A stretch of DNA of 64,000 nt from Luscinia megarhynchos (GCA_034336665.1 CM067570.1:19110502-19174501); one strand, 5' to 3'. Shown: positions 1 through 11,600, numbered from the stretch's first letter. The notes: generated by a model from the sequence alone, not told the origin. Program-made: numbers and translations.

Positions 1-128
1 ATCTTCTTTTGGAAGAATGGCATTTGTGAAACAAATTATTAGTAAGTTTCTGTAAAAACCTCACAGAATGTATTTTGAAAAGACTTGAAGTAAATAATGA
101 AGTAGGGTTGCTTTTAATTATTGCTTAC

Positions 129-2080
129 TGTTCTAGCTGATCTTTGCGTAGTGCCTGTTTATTCATATAATGCTGACGTGCTTTTTCTTGCTCGCTGAGA
201 ATGTATTCTTTAAATCGACGTTGTTCTTCTTCATAATCCCTCTTTTTGTTATCAACTAATCTTGACTTTAGAAATTCAACTTGAGCATCTCTTTCTTTTA
301 GGACCTTAGTAAGTAGAAGTGCACCCTGCAAGAGAACATTTAAAGTCATTTTCATGTTCAGAAATCTTTAAAGACATTCAGTACAATTTCAACATAAAAA
401 ATATAAGTTGTCAACAAACATGGAACTGTCTCATTCTGTCCTCCTGATAACGTAGGTAGGTTTTTGCACGGTCAATAACCTCCTTCCTTTTTGCTGCTTG
501 GAACTTTGCTTCTTCCAAATCAAGTAACTTTCTTTCTTCCTCTTCCTTTTCTTCACGTAATTTTTTGGCTTGAAGTTTCTGTTGTATCAGGCTCTACAGT
601 GCAGACAGAAATCACACTTAAATTTTGGACTGGTTTTCTTACTTTGCATTTTAGCTTTAAGTAAAAAATATAAATGTTTATGTTAGATGTTAACTGTATT
701 TAAATGGCATGTAGTTGAAATACGTATTCAAAAGCAAATGTTAAACAAAGGGAGTACAGCTAGAAATGTTACTATGTGTGTTTCTGTGTATACAAAAGCG
801 ACTACTCTTGTTTAGGAATGTATCTTGTACTTACCAGGGTGGCATTGGGGGGGTCTTTTCCAGCAGCTTTGGAGTCCAAGTGCAATTCTTCCTGTTCTTT
901 TTTCTCATCGATATGTGCTGCTTCTCTAATGCTGGCCTGAATCCTTTCCCATTCTGCTTTTGGCAATACAATGACCTGATGAAGATCTGCTTCATTTGGA
1001 AGAAAATACTCATCTAGAACATCCTTTTCTTTCAAATGATGTGCTGTGCAGAGGGAATCAAAAATACAAAGGCTACTTGATACCAGAAAATCCAATAAGC
1101 AAACATGTATCAGGATTTGAATGCTTGCATGGCAACGATACTAAGTTGTCCTTATTATTAGTTAGTCCCCCAAACCCTAGAGCTAAGACAGGGTATCTGT
1201 ATCTGTAGGCTGCCTACAACCAGTGCTTGTGCTTGGACAGGCACTGACTGGGCTGTTTGTATGTGCCCTTGCCTGTTTGTGTGTTTGTGTAGGTTTGGCT
1301 TGTAGTAACACGCTTCCCAGGCAGTACTTGGGCATGATTCTTAGAATAACAGGGAGCAGAGGCCATTCCCAAAATGAAAAGGAGAATATTAGTAAAAGCC
1401 ATTGTGCTGGCTAGATGAGGCAGCAATTTGGGCACAGACTGTACCTTACTACTATGTCCTGCATACTCATTGTATTTACTGAAATAGCTCTGTTGTAGGA
1501 CAGTTTTTGACTTGTTGGCAAGACTAGGATTTCTTTATTGCATTAGGCTTACAGGCACGTGTGCAGGCATAAATGCAGCTTTTCTAGTTCATGTCTAGCT
1601 TTTGTGAAATGCTCTTTCAAGTGTCACTACCATTTTTTAAGGGAATGACACACTGTAGAGAGTGGTGTTCTGTAGAAATTGTGTGATTTGCAGCAGATTG
1701 ACAGGCCGTGTCTGAAAGGTAAGGAGGCTTTCTCTTAGAGTGACACCCCTGTCAAAGTCTGTTTTCCAGATGCCGTTGCTGACCAGTCTCCCGACAGGGA
1801 TCAGACCTGGTCCTCTCCCTCTGTCCTAGGTGAAGATAGCCTCACCAGAAGTAAAGGCGCACTGATGCAGCTGTGCCCTGCAGGCAGGAATCTGCCAAGC
1901 CCCTCGTTCTTCCCCAGCTGCTGCCCTTGGAGGTTACTGGACCTGCGCTGCGTTCAGGTCAGTTCTCTCACTCGGTTCCTAGGGAGAAACAGCCCCACTT
2001 GCCGTCTGCAGATTGGGGAGCTCTGGGGACTCACGGGCACCGCCGCGCCGCCGCCGCCGCCCCGCCGCTGCCGCCGCCAT
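129..2080 (-). CDS. CFAP210: CFAP210 (CCDC173), ciliary microtubule inner protein, 5' part
   Basis: Four coding exons read on the minus strand: 2080-2035, 1043-835, 593-420 and 325-129; the gene continues past the left edge. All internal junctions are GT-AG and the phases agree (46, 209, 174 and 197 nt). The 208 visible residues carry HQVIVLPKAEW near residue 40, then long Lys/Glu/Arg-rich alpha-helical stretches (LREEKEEEERKLLDLEEAK; ALLLTKVLKERDAQ), as in CCDC173/CFAP210, a filamentous protein of about 550 aa. The family is known as a microtubule inner protein of the A-tubule in motile cilia doublets. The first exon (MAAAAAG then an Arg run) was chosen because its GTGAGT donor leaves exactly the phase needed by the next exon; this short GC-rich exon is the least certain part. 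The family assignment is confident. Confidence 0.83.
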
Positions 2081-2160
2081 CTTCCCGGGCCGCGGGGCCG
2101 TTGCCGGGCGACCCGGCGGCGCGCGGTCACGTGACGGAGCTCGCGGGGCGAGCCCGGGCC
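2035..2160. promoter_or_regulatory. Core divergent promoter between CFAP210 and PHOSPHO2, with X-box and E-box
   Basis: This GC-rich segment holds CFAP210 exon 1 and its immediate upstream sequence. At 2100-2112 the minus strand reads GTCGCC-C-GGCAAC, which fits the RFX X-box consensus (GTNRCC, spacer, RGYAAC) and lies 20 bp before the CFAP210 ATG. At 2126-2135 is the 10-bp palindrome GTCACGTGAC, an extended E-box of the USF/TFE (CLEAR) type. RFX control of cilium genes is established knowledge; use of these two sites here is inferred. Confidence 0.6.
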
Positions 2161-2161
2161 C

Positions 2162-2659
2162 GGGGCTGCCCCTTCCCCTCACGGGCCCGGCCCCGGCCGC
2201 TGCCCCTTCCCCTCACGGGCCCGGGCCCGGCCGCTGCCCCTTCCCCTCACGGGCTCGGCCCCGGCCGCTGCCCCTTCCCCTCACGGGCCCCGGCCCCGGC
2301 CGCTGCCCCTTCCCCTCACGGGCCCCGGCCCCGGCCGCTGCCCCTTCCCCTCACGGGCCCCGGCCCCGGCCGCTGCCCCTTCCCCTCACGGGCCCGGCCC
2401 CGGCCGCTGCCCCTTCCCCTCACGGGCCCCGGCCGCTGCCCCTTCCCCTCACGGGCCCGGCCCCGGGGGCTGCCCCTTCCCCTCACGGGCCCCGGCCGCT
2501 GCCCCTTCCCCTCACGGGCCCGGCCCCGGGGGCTGCCCCTTTCCCTCACGGGCCCCGGCCGCTGCCCCTTCCCCTCACGGGCCCGGCCCCGGCCGCTGCC
2601 TCTTACCCTCACGGGCCCGGCCCCGGCCGCTGCCCCTTCCCCTCACGGGCCCGGTACGG
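2162..2659. repeat. GC-rich minisatellite, 15 tandem units of 28-35 bp
   Basis: Fifteen head-to-tail units share the core CTGCCCCTTCCCCTCACGGG, followed by a variable GGCCCC-type spacer. Most units are 34-35 bp; units 8, 10 and 12 are short (about 28-29 bp), and units 12 and 14 carry point changes in the core. On the minus strand each unit junction offers four G-runs separated by loops of 2, 7 and 2 bases, which fits the G-quadruplex pattern. The array starts about 80 bp upstream of the CFAP210 start codon and lies between the two divergent genes. Confidence 0.95.
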
Positions 2660-3244
2660 CCCCGCCGTTGAGGCTGCTGTGCTGTCTCCGGCATTGGCTG
2701 CGGGTCCCGGAGCAGGGCTGACCTGCCCGGGTGGGATCAGCAAGTTCAGCTTCACAAGTGGCTGCATTTCATTTCGTTGGCTGCTTTGATTTACTGCAGC
2801 CTCGTTGAAGGCACAGGCTCCGTCTGTTCGGTGGACGTTTCCTTTTGGAATACCTATTGAGGCGTTTTGCCAGGAGAATCTCAGTTTGGTTGCATTGGCA
2901 AATGCTGATGGAGTAATTAACATCTGCTCAAACTGATGGTGTGTGAGTACAGAAAGATTGGTGCTGTGTTAGCAAGTATTAGTAACTGCAGCATGAGTTT
3001 AGATACTGTCACAGTAACTATTTTAAACAGAAGTTGGACACTGAACTTTGGCATTTACAGATTGTATTTTTAGCTATAGCACAACTTCCTGTCGCGGTAA
3101 TAAATAAATAACTCATTTTGTTCAGACATTTTCTTCCAGAATTTTTTCTCTTCTGAGCACAAGGTCAGCGTAGGAATATAATACTTGTGTTTATATAAAT
3201 AATTTTCTTTTTTGTTTGTTTTTGGAAACTATTTTCTCACAGCT

Positions 3245-3970
3245 ATGAAATTTCTGTTGGTTTTTGATTTTGACCATACAATCATAGATGAAAATAGTGA
3301 CACCTGGATTGTGAAATGTGCTCCTGAAAGAAAACTTCCGAATGGATTAAGAAACTCTTACCAACCAGGACATTGGACAGAATATATGGGCAGAGTTTTT
3401 GTCTACTTAGGAGACAATGGTGTCAAAGAAGATGAGATGAAAAGAACTATGATAACAATTCCTTTCACTGCGGGAATGATAGATCTTCTGGGATTTATTG
3501 GCAAGAACAAGCACTTGTTTGATTGTATAATTGTTTCAGATTCTAATACAGTATTTATTGACTGGATTTTGAAAGCTGCTGACTTCCATAAAGTGTTTGA
3601 TGCAGTGTTTACAAACCCTGCAGCATTCAGCAGTACTGGCTATCTCACTGTACAGCACTTCCATGCTCACCATTGTGCAAAGTGCCCTAAAAACCTTTGC
3701 AAAAGGAAAGTTTTAAAAGAATTTCTAGATAAACAGTTGGAGCGAGGAGTGAGTTATACACAAATTGTATATATAGGTGATGGTGGGAATGACCTATGTC
3801 CAGTAATGTTTTTGAAGAAGAATGATGTTGCTATGCCCAGGCAGGGGTATACCTTGGAGAAAAAGATTTCTCAACTGGCCCAGAGTCTCAGTCCTGTACA
3901 GTGTTCTGTTCTGGTTTGGTCAACTGCAATCGACATTATGTCGTTCCTGAAACTGCTTATAAAGGAATGA
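3245..3970 (+). CDS. PHOSPHO2: PHOSPHO2, HAD-family pyridoxal phosphate phosphatase
   Basis: A 241-residue protein in a single coding exon, the same length as the human ortholog. It is a HAD-superfamily phosphatase of the PHOSPHO1/2 family; PHOSPHO2 is known to act on pyridoxal 5'-phosphate. Motif I is DFDHT at residues 8-12 (nucleophile D8, general acid D10), motif II is SDSN at 98-101, and the metal-binding motif IV is GDGGND at 178-183. A Cys/His-rich segment (HHCAKCPKNLC) lies at 142-152. An in-frame ATG upstream at 3212 is rejected as start because a splice acceptor (TTCTCACAG, ending 3242) falls between it and the ATG at 3245, so the coding exon opens two bases before the chosen start. 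An upstream noncoding exon is therefore expected in the GC-rich region, but I could not place it. Confidence 0.97.
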   Translation: MKFLLVFDFDHTIIDENSDTWIVKCAPERKLPNGLRNSYQPGHWTEYMGRVFVYLGDNGVKEDEMKRTMITIPFTAGMIDLLGFIGKNKHLFDCIIVSDSNTVFIDWILKAADFHKVFDAVFTNPAAFSSTGYLTVQHFHAHHCAKCPKNLCKRKVLKEFLDKQLERGVSYTQIVYIGDGGNDLCPVMFLKKNDVAMPRQGYTLEKKISQLAQSLSPVQCSVLVWSTAIDIMSFLKLLIKE

Positions 3971-4516
3971 TTCAAATGATAAAAGGAAACTGTGCAGTTA
4001 CATTTTAACTTATTGGGAGAGGAAAACTGCATGTGTATAAAAGCTCAAAATAGTAAAATTGGCTATTACCTGAAATTACGGGTTTTTTAACCATGACATA
4101 AAACTGTTTATGTTCAATCCTGGTAATAATAGGAAAGTGAAGTAAAAAAAGCCTTCTGACAGTACAGATTCCGACTAAGTGGAGGAGGGGTGTTGGGACA
4201 GGGCTTATCATTAGTTTTTGTCTACTCCCTCCCCTCCAACCCTTTCCCAAGTATATAGCTGATGTTTTGCAATCCCACACACTTAGGGGAAGGAGTAAGA
4301 TTACTATTAAAAATAATTAAATTCTTTACTTAGAAAATATTAGGTGCCAGGAGCATGGTTCTGGAGCTGTTGGCTTTTATACTTCTCAGATCTGATGGCA
4401 AATTATTTGTTGTAATCTTGTTTAATCTGAAGATGCATTTATATTTTCAATCTATTAAATATTTTACCAAACAAAATTACTTTTTAATAGTTTGTATTAT
4501 CTTGTATTGTAAAGAC

Positions 4517-4522
4517 AATAAA
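4517..4522 (+). terminator. Poly(A) signal of PHOSPHO2
   Basis: AATAAA about 550 bp after the PHOSPHO2 stop, followed by a GT-rich stretch near 4557-4590 (TTTGTGTCATG, CTGTGTGTCATC). The implied 3' UTR (3971 to about 4540) is AT-rich and open to no other gene. Confidence 0.65.
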
Positions 4523-4540
4523 AGTTGCTGTCACTGACAA

Positions 4541-5729
4541 ATGCAACACAACTAATTTGTGTCATGTATTCTGCTGGCCTGTGTGTCATCAGGCCTGGAG
4601 AGTGTAGACGTAAGTGTAGGTTTCAGCCTTTGGCTGGTCAGACCCTTTCTCTTCTGGAAAATTGTAAGGATGTTGCTCTTTTGTTTAAAGAAAAGTCTCT
4701 GTCCCATTCTGGCTACTGCCCTGACAGCATGCTGCTGCCACTCTGTACAGAGCTGACACTGGTTTGATCTTCCATGCTGACAGCTCTGAGGCAGCCCCTT
4801 GGGCAGCCCCTTTTTCCTCCTTGGTTTCTGCTGCAGTGCGCAAGCCCACAGAATGGTCCGTACACATACATGGATACACTGATTATTCATTCTCATCTGT
4901 ATCTGTAGTACAATCTCTTACAGTCTGGGAGGAAGCATCTATGTCCATTTTAACTTTTAAACAGATTGTTCTGTCTAAGTAGTTCCAAAGCATTGTGAAC
5001 ACGCAATCTTTCTCTCTACTTCTGACAGTGAGATGAGCCCCAAGTGTATATAAAGGTATTAAAAGTAAGTCTCATTAAAGTTAAATGTGTTTTCATGCCA
5101 AATGTTTTTATATCCCAGAAAAGGTTCAAAATGCTGATGTAGTCTGCTATTAAACTGAGGTTATATTTAGCTTAAGTGCTTTAATAATTGACGGATTAAG
5201 ACAACTTTCACAGCACCTCAGTTGCAGATGTCTGAGTGTAGCTCAGCAGTCTGCAATTATCATATCTGTCTTCCTTTGTTTTCTGTGTAATGCTATTCTC
5301 GTTTTCTTACAGATTTTTCATGTCACTACATTTCTTTTCCTTAATTGAAGATTTTTGAGTGGTCTTGCCTGTTTTCAGGCTGCTTCTCTAGTGCTGCAGA
5401 CTTACATAAATTTCCCTTGTGTACTTCTTTTCTTCCCTCATCTACTTTACTGTATTGTAGAAGGTTGGTTTGAACAGTGTGTTGCCTAAGATGTCCAAAG
5501 TAATATACTTCAGTTCTCAGGAGCCTGGCTTTAGTGATGGATATTTGATAGGTGTCTGAGATGTTCATATTTGGGATCTTGGATTGTTTTACACAAGGGT
5601 ACAAAGACATCTGAGGACTGGTGGGTCTCAGGCTGTGGCAGGTTTAAGTTGTCTGGTTTACCGGTCATACAAAAGAATAGTAATGGCTGATGCACAGGAC
5701 AATTTGATATGATACTTTGGATTTTAATT
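4541..5729. other. Intergenic, nothing recognised
   Basis: No coding similarity, RNA gene or repeat family was recognised between the PHOSPHO2 poly(A) site and the LTR. Short open frames here lack family resemblance and splice support. Confidence 0.6.
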
Positions 5730-6323
5730 TGTTGCCACTGTTTGACCCCAGCTGGCAACTAAATAGAGCAGCTTGCGCCCTCCAACACCCTGCTCAGTGG
5801 GAAGGAGAATTAGGGAAAAAATTAAACCTCGTGACTTGAGAACAATTTAATAATTGGAACAAAATAAAATAAAGTAGTACTAAATTATCATAATTGTTAT
5901 GAAAAAGAGAGAGAAAGGAATGAAGTACAGGAGAAACAAGCGATGTACTCTGCTACTTTGTGCTCTCAGTACACTGCTCACCACCTGCTGACAGATGCCC
6001 AGCCCATCCCGGAGCAGTGATCGGCCCCTGCCAGCCGACTCCCCCAGTTTCTGTGCTGAGTGTGCCCTCCCGTGTTGTGGAATATCCCTTTGGCCTGTCC
6101 AGGTCAGCTGGCCTGGCCATGCTCCCCCAGCTCCTTGTGCAGCTTCTCACTGACAGAGCATGGGAATCTGAAAAGTCCTTGACTATGAAAAGTCCTAAGC
6201 ACCACTTAGCAACAACCAAAACAACAGTGTGTTGTCAACATGATTCCCATAGTAAATCCAAAACACAGCACTGAACCAGCTACTAAGAAGGAAATTAACT
6301 CTATCCCAGCCAAAACCAGGACA
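5730..6323 (-). mobile_element. Solo LTR of an avian endogenous retrovirus
   Basis: Read on the minus strand, the element begins TGTCCTGG at 6323 and ends GGCAACA at 5730, giving the TG...CA termini of an LTR, 594 bp in all. The opening, a central GC-rich part and the end (TTAGTTGCCAGCTGGGG) resemble an LTR family common in neoavian birds, probably ERVL-like; that identification is from memory. A poly(A) signal ATTAAA is at 5851-5846 (minus). The place where the family usually has its TATA box (about 6047-6060) looks mutated. No internal retroviral genes adjoin it, so it is a recombined solo LTR. The immediate flanks do not show a clear target-site duplication, suggesting age or slightly wrong ends. 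Confidence 0.8.
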
Positions 6324-8130
6324 GTTGTGTGTTTCCTTAATTCTAGATGTGCTGCTGAATTTTCCAGATTCTGTGCTGGTCTTTTCTGTGTTTTTGAGAG
6401 CTTAGTTATGGAACAGCTTATTTTCAGTTTGTCCATGGATTTCAGTTACTGCTTACTTAAAAACAAACAAGAAGTAATATATCAGTGATTACTCAACTTT
6501 TTCTTCCACTTACACTAACTATTATTCTTTTAGCCTTAAGGGACTCACCTTGTAATTTGCTGTGAGATTTAAGAAATAGGGTGAGACATTGTTCTTCACG
6601 CTTGAAAAAGGGTTCTTTTTGTGGCTTTGATAAAAGTGCTGAAGCAGAAGTTGAGAGTAGATTAAGCAGAGTACTTGAAATATTAGCAATTATGTTCTAA
6701 TCGCTTCAAGTAGAGGGTAGAGCTGATTATGTTTGCCAGACAAAGTGCATGTTGGAGACAGAAGAAATTTTTCAATTCCAGTAGGCAGATCATTAAGCTA
6801 TTAATCAGACCTTGTTTGGGTTTTTTCCCCACTTAATAAAAGCAAGGACTTCTTTGAAGAACCACAACTACGAAATTTTTCCACATTTGGTTACAATGGA
6901 GGGGAGATAAGTATCTCCGAAGAGTGAAGCTGGTTTAAACTGGTAGCCCAACCAAAAGAAAGGGAGAAGCTCCTTGAAGGGGACAGTACTAAATGTTGCT
7001 TACCTCCTGACTTGCTCTCTGGGAGAGAGGTGACTTAGATAAAAATGTTATGGAAAAAAATGCCTAACAAAAGTCATGTGTATATGAGAAACGTTCTGTA
7101 TGTGTGCGCTACTGATATATGAGTACTTAGCTTCAGTATTGTGTGCTAGTAGGATAGCCAAGACTTTGAAGTGCTTGTGCATAGGAAGCTGATTAAATGG
7201 AAAATGCAACCAAAACAAAGCTGTTGGCATGGGAATGCATAAAGACTTAGGGCTGCACAAGGGAATTTTCTAGGGAAAGAAATGTAATGTAGCTGAGGGA
7301 CAGGCCTGTGTCAGACAGCAGGGCTGTTGTAATTCCTGGGTTACACTACAAACTCCATCAAGAGGGGTTGAAGAAAAGGAAAGCATAGATGCGTGTAGGT
7401 GTGGGGAATTTTTGGTTTGGTGGGGGTTTTTTGTTAGTTTGTATCATTTTGTTTTTGTCTGTGTAAAGGCCAAGGGGCCAGTTTGAATCCTGGTGCAGGG
7501 TTAGCATAGGAGGAAGGATGCCAGAGGGGTACGACCATATGACTTTCCTGTTTGGATTTCCTTAGTTCATACTTCTGATGGGCATTGTGGTGGAAATACC
7601 ATCGGTAATTGAAAGAAAAATATGATGCTTTTTCATCTGTGTCGACTGGAACTCTCAAAATTTCTCCTTTTGGGTATGGCTGGCACTTAGCTAAAAATAT
7701 TCACCTCCTTTTGGTTGGAGAAATTACTGGCAGTTCTTTGAATCTAGGAAAAAAACCCTGTCAGGGCAGCGAGAGCCTGGCTGCTGGATCCAAAGAATCC
7801 AAACCCTGCTGCAGATGGAGAGCCCACAGCTACTTGAACCCAGAGGCTGCTGTGTTTCAAGTAAAAAAAAAAGTGTTTTTAGCAGAAAAGAAAATTACTT
7901 CTTAAATTGTGAATCACATTTTCAGGAGTTTTAAAAGCCAATATTGCCTACTTCCTGAAAAATTTACTTATATCTGGAATCTGTTTGTGGGCATAATTGG
8001 TGATTGTCCTTTGCACCCTGCCAGTTCAGGAGTTTGGGAAGAGCTATGGCTGTTCCCCTTTTGACTCCTGCTCTCCGGTAACGGGGGAGCCCCTGGAGCT
8101 TGCTGCTCTTCCCAGTGTCGCTCCTCCAAG
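6324..8130. other. Intergenic, nothing recognised
   Basis: AT-rich sequence between the solo LTR and the KLHL23 CpG island. Short purine- and pyrimidine-rich runs occur (for example 7861-7871), but no exon, RNA gene or repeat family was identified. Noncoding 5' exons of KLHL23 or of a PHOSPHO2-KLHL23 read-through transcript could lie here unseen. Confidence 0.5.
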
Positions 8131-8640
8131 CGCTCTGGAAGTGCGGGGGCTTCTGCGGGAAGCGGCTTCAGGCCGCTGACAGCGGCGGCCGAGGCCCCTC
8201 GCTTTGTTGTGTGGCTGAGTGACACCGAGCTGGTGACGCTCCCCAGGCATCTGCTCCTGTCCCTAATACGACCGGGCCTTCTGTCATCACCGCGGGCAGC
8301 CTTTAACCCCTGCCCCGGGCTGGGGAGCGCCGGGCCGGCGGCGGCAGCGGTTCGGGCCGGACCTTCCCAAGGCGAGCGGGCGCGCGGGGGCCGGGCTGGG
8401 CGCCGGGGCCCGCCGGCCTCGCCGAGGGGTGCGCGGGGGGGCGGCCGGGGCACCAAAATAGGAGCTGCGGCTGCGGCCCCGCTGCTCCCTCCGGCAGCGG
8501 CTCTTCCAAAGACGGTCACGGGCTGCCGCGGGCTGGGAGCCCCCGTAAGCGCCGCCGGGCGGGTCCGCAGCCGGAGGGCGGCCGGGCTGCGCGGACAAAG
8601 CGGCGGGAGCTGCGGAGCGCGGCGATGGCCGCGGCCGGGC
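8130..8640 (+). promoter_or_regulatory. CpG-island promoter of KLHL23
   Basis: Dense CpG and GC-rich sequence leading directly into the KLHL23 start codon, with no TATA box evident. It covers the presumed transcription start and 5' UTR. The pyrimidine tract and AG near 8483-8499 could serve as a splice acceptor for transcripts starting upstream; this is inference. Confidence 0.65.
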
Positions 8641-11600
8641 AGGAGGAGTACTCTTACCTCTACAAGGACTCCGCGCACCCCGGCGGCTTCTTGGAGGCGT
8701 TCCGGGCGTTTTACCTGGACGGACTGTTCACCGACATCACCCTCCAGTGCGCTTCGGGGGTCATCTTCCACTGCCACAGAGCTGCCCTGGCAGCCTGCAG
8801 CAGTTATTTTAAAGCAATGTTCACAGCCGATATGAAAGAAAAATCCAAAAACCAGATCAGCCTTCCCGGGCTCAGCCATGCAGTACTGGAAGCTCTCGTG
8901 AATTACGTGTACACATCACAGATCCAGATAACAAAGAGAAATGTCCAAAGCCTACTCCAGGCTGCAGACCTGCTCCAGTTCGTATCAGTAAAGAAAGCCT
9001 GTGAGCAGTTTCTGGTAAGGCACTTAGATACTGACAACTGCATTGGGATGCACTCCTTTGCTGAGTATCATGGTTGCTCGGAGCTGGAGAAAGAGTCCAG
9101 AAGGATATTGTTATGGCAGTTTGAAGAAGTGTGGAAGCAGGAAGAGTTTCTGGATATTGGCAAGGAGAAGCTGTCTTATATTCTGTCCAGGGAGAATCTC
9201 AATGTCCAGAAAGAAGAGGTAGCCATTGAAGCTGTCATTAAGTGGATTGCACACAATGTGGAAGGAAGAGTTGAAGACATCTGTGAAGTGCTGAGCTGCA
9301 TCAAAGTAGACTTAGACAATGTGTATTTGAGGTCAGCTTTAAGCCTGCAAAAAAAATGCCGACTCAATGACAGTAAGATAAGGTCACTCATATATAATGC
9401 CCTGAACCTCAATCCCAAAGGTCTTTCCAGAAGATCCACAGCAGCCATGTACGTAATTGGAGGATATTATTGGCATCCCTTATCAGAAGTGCATGTTTGG
9501 GATCCTTTAACCAATGCATGGGTCCAGGGAACAGAGATGCCAGATCACACCAGAGAGAGCTATGGGGTCACTAGTTTGGGACCAGACATATATGTGACAG
9601 GAGGTTACAGAACAGAGAGTATTGAAGCTCTTGACACCGTGTGGATATATAACAGCGAGAGAGATGAGTGGACAGAAGGCTGCCCCATGCTCGATGCAAG
9701 GTATTACCACTGCGCAGTTTCCTTGAGTGGCTGCATTTATGCATTGGGAGGGTACCGAAAGGGAGCTCCAGTCCAAGAAGCTGAGTTTTATGATCCTTTA
9801 ATACAGAAATGGCTTCCCATTGCAAACATGATCAAAGGTAGGTAAACTATGGTGTCTGCCTCCAATGTCAATTGTTCTGTATTTGCCATTTTTAAGTGCC
9901 ATGGAAACATTTAGGATTTGTTCCAAATTCTAGAGAAGTCCATGGGAATCTCCTGTTAATGTCAGTGGGCTTTGGTTCAGGTCTTCACTAGCCAAATGAC
10001 CACGACATCCAAATGCTATACTGGGCTGTGCCATAGAACAGCGGGTAGAAAAGTAAGTGGTGGTCTCAGTTTAATTTTGCCTTCTTTCCAGAGTAATATT
10101 TCTGTTCAAATTAGAAAGAAATCAGAAAGCTACCCAGGATAAGAGTCCATTCAATACACAATCAAAGAGTAAGCTCCAATAAAGGGAGTGTATTATTTTT
10201 ATATAAGATTTTCCATGCAGTCATTTATAAAGGTGTCATAATTTAAAACTTCTTGCATGGAGTTCCCTCCTATTTCTGTGTATCATCTGTTCAGGATCCT
10301 CTGTTTAATCTTTAGTGTGAGTATAATGAAAAGCACTAATACCTGTTTCTAGCAGCCAAAGTACCATTCACTTAAGAGCTGGACTTGATGATCTTTCTGG
10401 GTCTCTTCCAATGCAGACTATTCTGTGATTATTTTGTAACAGTAACAACAATACTACAATTATACATTTTATCATACATTTTTATAAATGAATGCAAGTA
10501 TTTATAATCAGTTATAAAAATTTACTTAAGTTAATGCAACATAATATTTTTCTATGTCCATGAGAATTTTTGGATGCATATGTAAAAGAAAAAAAGCAGG
10601 CTTTTACAACCTTCTCCATTGTTTGCAAGCTTTTCTCAAACATTGCTACTATTTTCTTTTTTTTCCTTCAGAAGTAGAAATGCTTTGCTAATATTTGTTA
10701 CATATTCTATGCAGTTGTTTTGCCCAGTTTTCATAAGTGTGAAACTACTTTTGTTGTCCTAGAGACACAGTTAAAATTGCTCCATTCTGCTTGTGTCTTT
10801 GTTTATACAATAGCTTAATTAGTAATACCATGAGAATGACTGAAAGTATCAGAAAAGAAAGCCGAGACACTGAACAATCTCAACTCCCAATGTCTTTGCT
10901 CTTGCCATCTAAGTGATTCTTTAACAGCTCTTAGTGAAACAGTGAAACCAATTGCCTATTCCAAAATCAGTGAGACAATATGATTTTAATTACTGCCTAA
11001 AAATCCTGTGAACTATTGTGTGGCTGTATTATAAGCAATGTGTATTGGTTACTGCAGTTTTATTTAGTCATTCTTGACTTATGCTGATATCTTGATAAAT
11101 CTATTTTATTCACATTCAGTTAAATACTTGCAAGCATATAATGTTAATAAAATATTAAGAAATCATTTGAAATGGAGTTATGGATGAAAGAGACCATGGT
11201 TATTATGTGCAGTCTGAATGCATGTTTGACTTTCATACTGTGAACAGGAGTTGGAAATGCCACTGCCTGTGTCCTGCATGAGGTCATCTACGTCGCTGGA
11301 GGTCACTATGGGTACAGGGGAAGCTGCACCTATGATAAAATCCAGAGATACCATTCAGGTAGCAATGAGTGGAGTATAGTCACCACAAGTCCACATCCAG
11401 GTAAATAGTTTCTCTAATAAACATAGAGCTTGGTTTGATTACTTGTACCTGGGAGTCCTTAAGCCCAGTTAGGGGTTTTCAGTGTATTCCTAATTATAAA
11501 AAGAAATGCCTGTAGGGCTGCAAGGGCTATTCCAAACTCTGAAAGTGGAAAGGAAGACCTTCTTCAAGAATCTGTTATATAGAAATCACTATATAAGTAC

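Noticed and set aside
1873..2789. Long proline-rich open frames (up to 282 codons) across the minisatellite, on both strands
   Set aside because: They follow the tandem repeat, whose unit lengths are not all multiples of three, and lack stops only because of GC content. No family resemblance or splice context.
3212..3244. Upstream in-frame ATG giving PHOSPHO2 an 11-residue extension
   Set aside because: A pyrimidine tract and AG acceptor ending at 3242 separate it from the conserved start MKFLLVFDFD; the resulting 241 aa equals the human length.
7968..8879. 303-codon open frame on the minus strand opposite KLHL23
   Set aside because: Covers the KLHL23 CpG island and the start of its BTB exon; composition (Arg/Pro/Ala) is typical of antisense GC-rich shadow frames.
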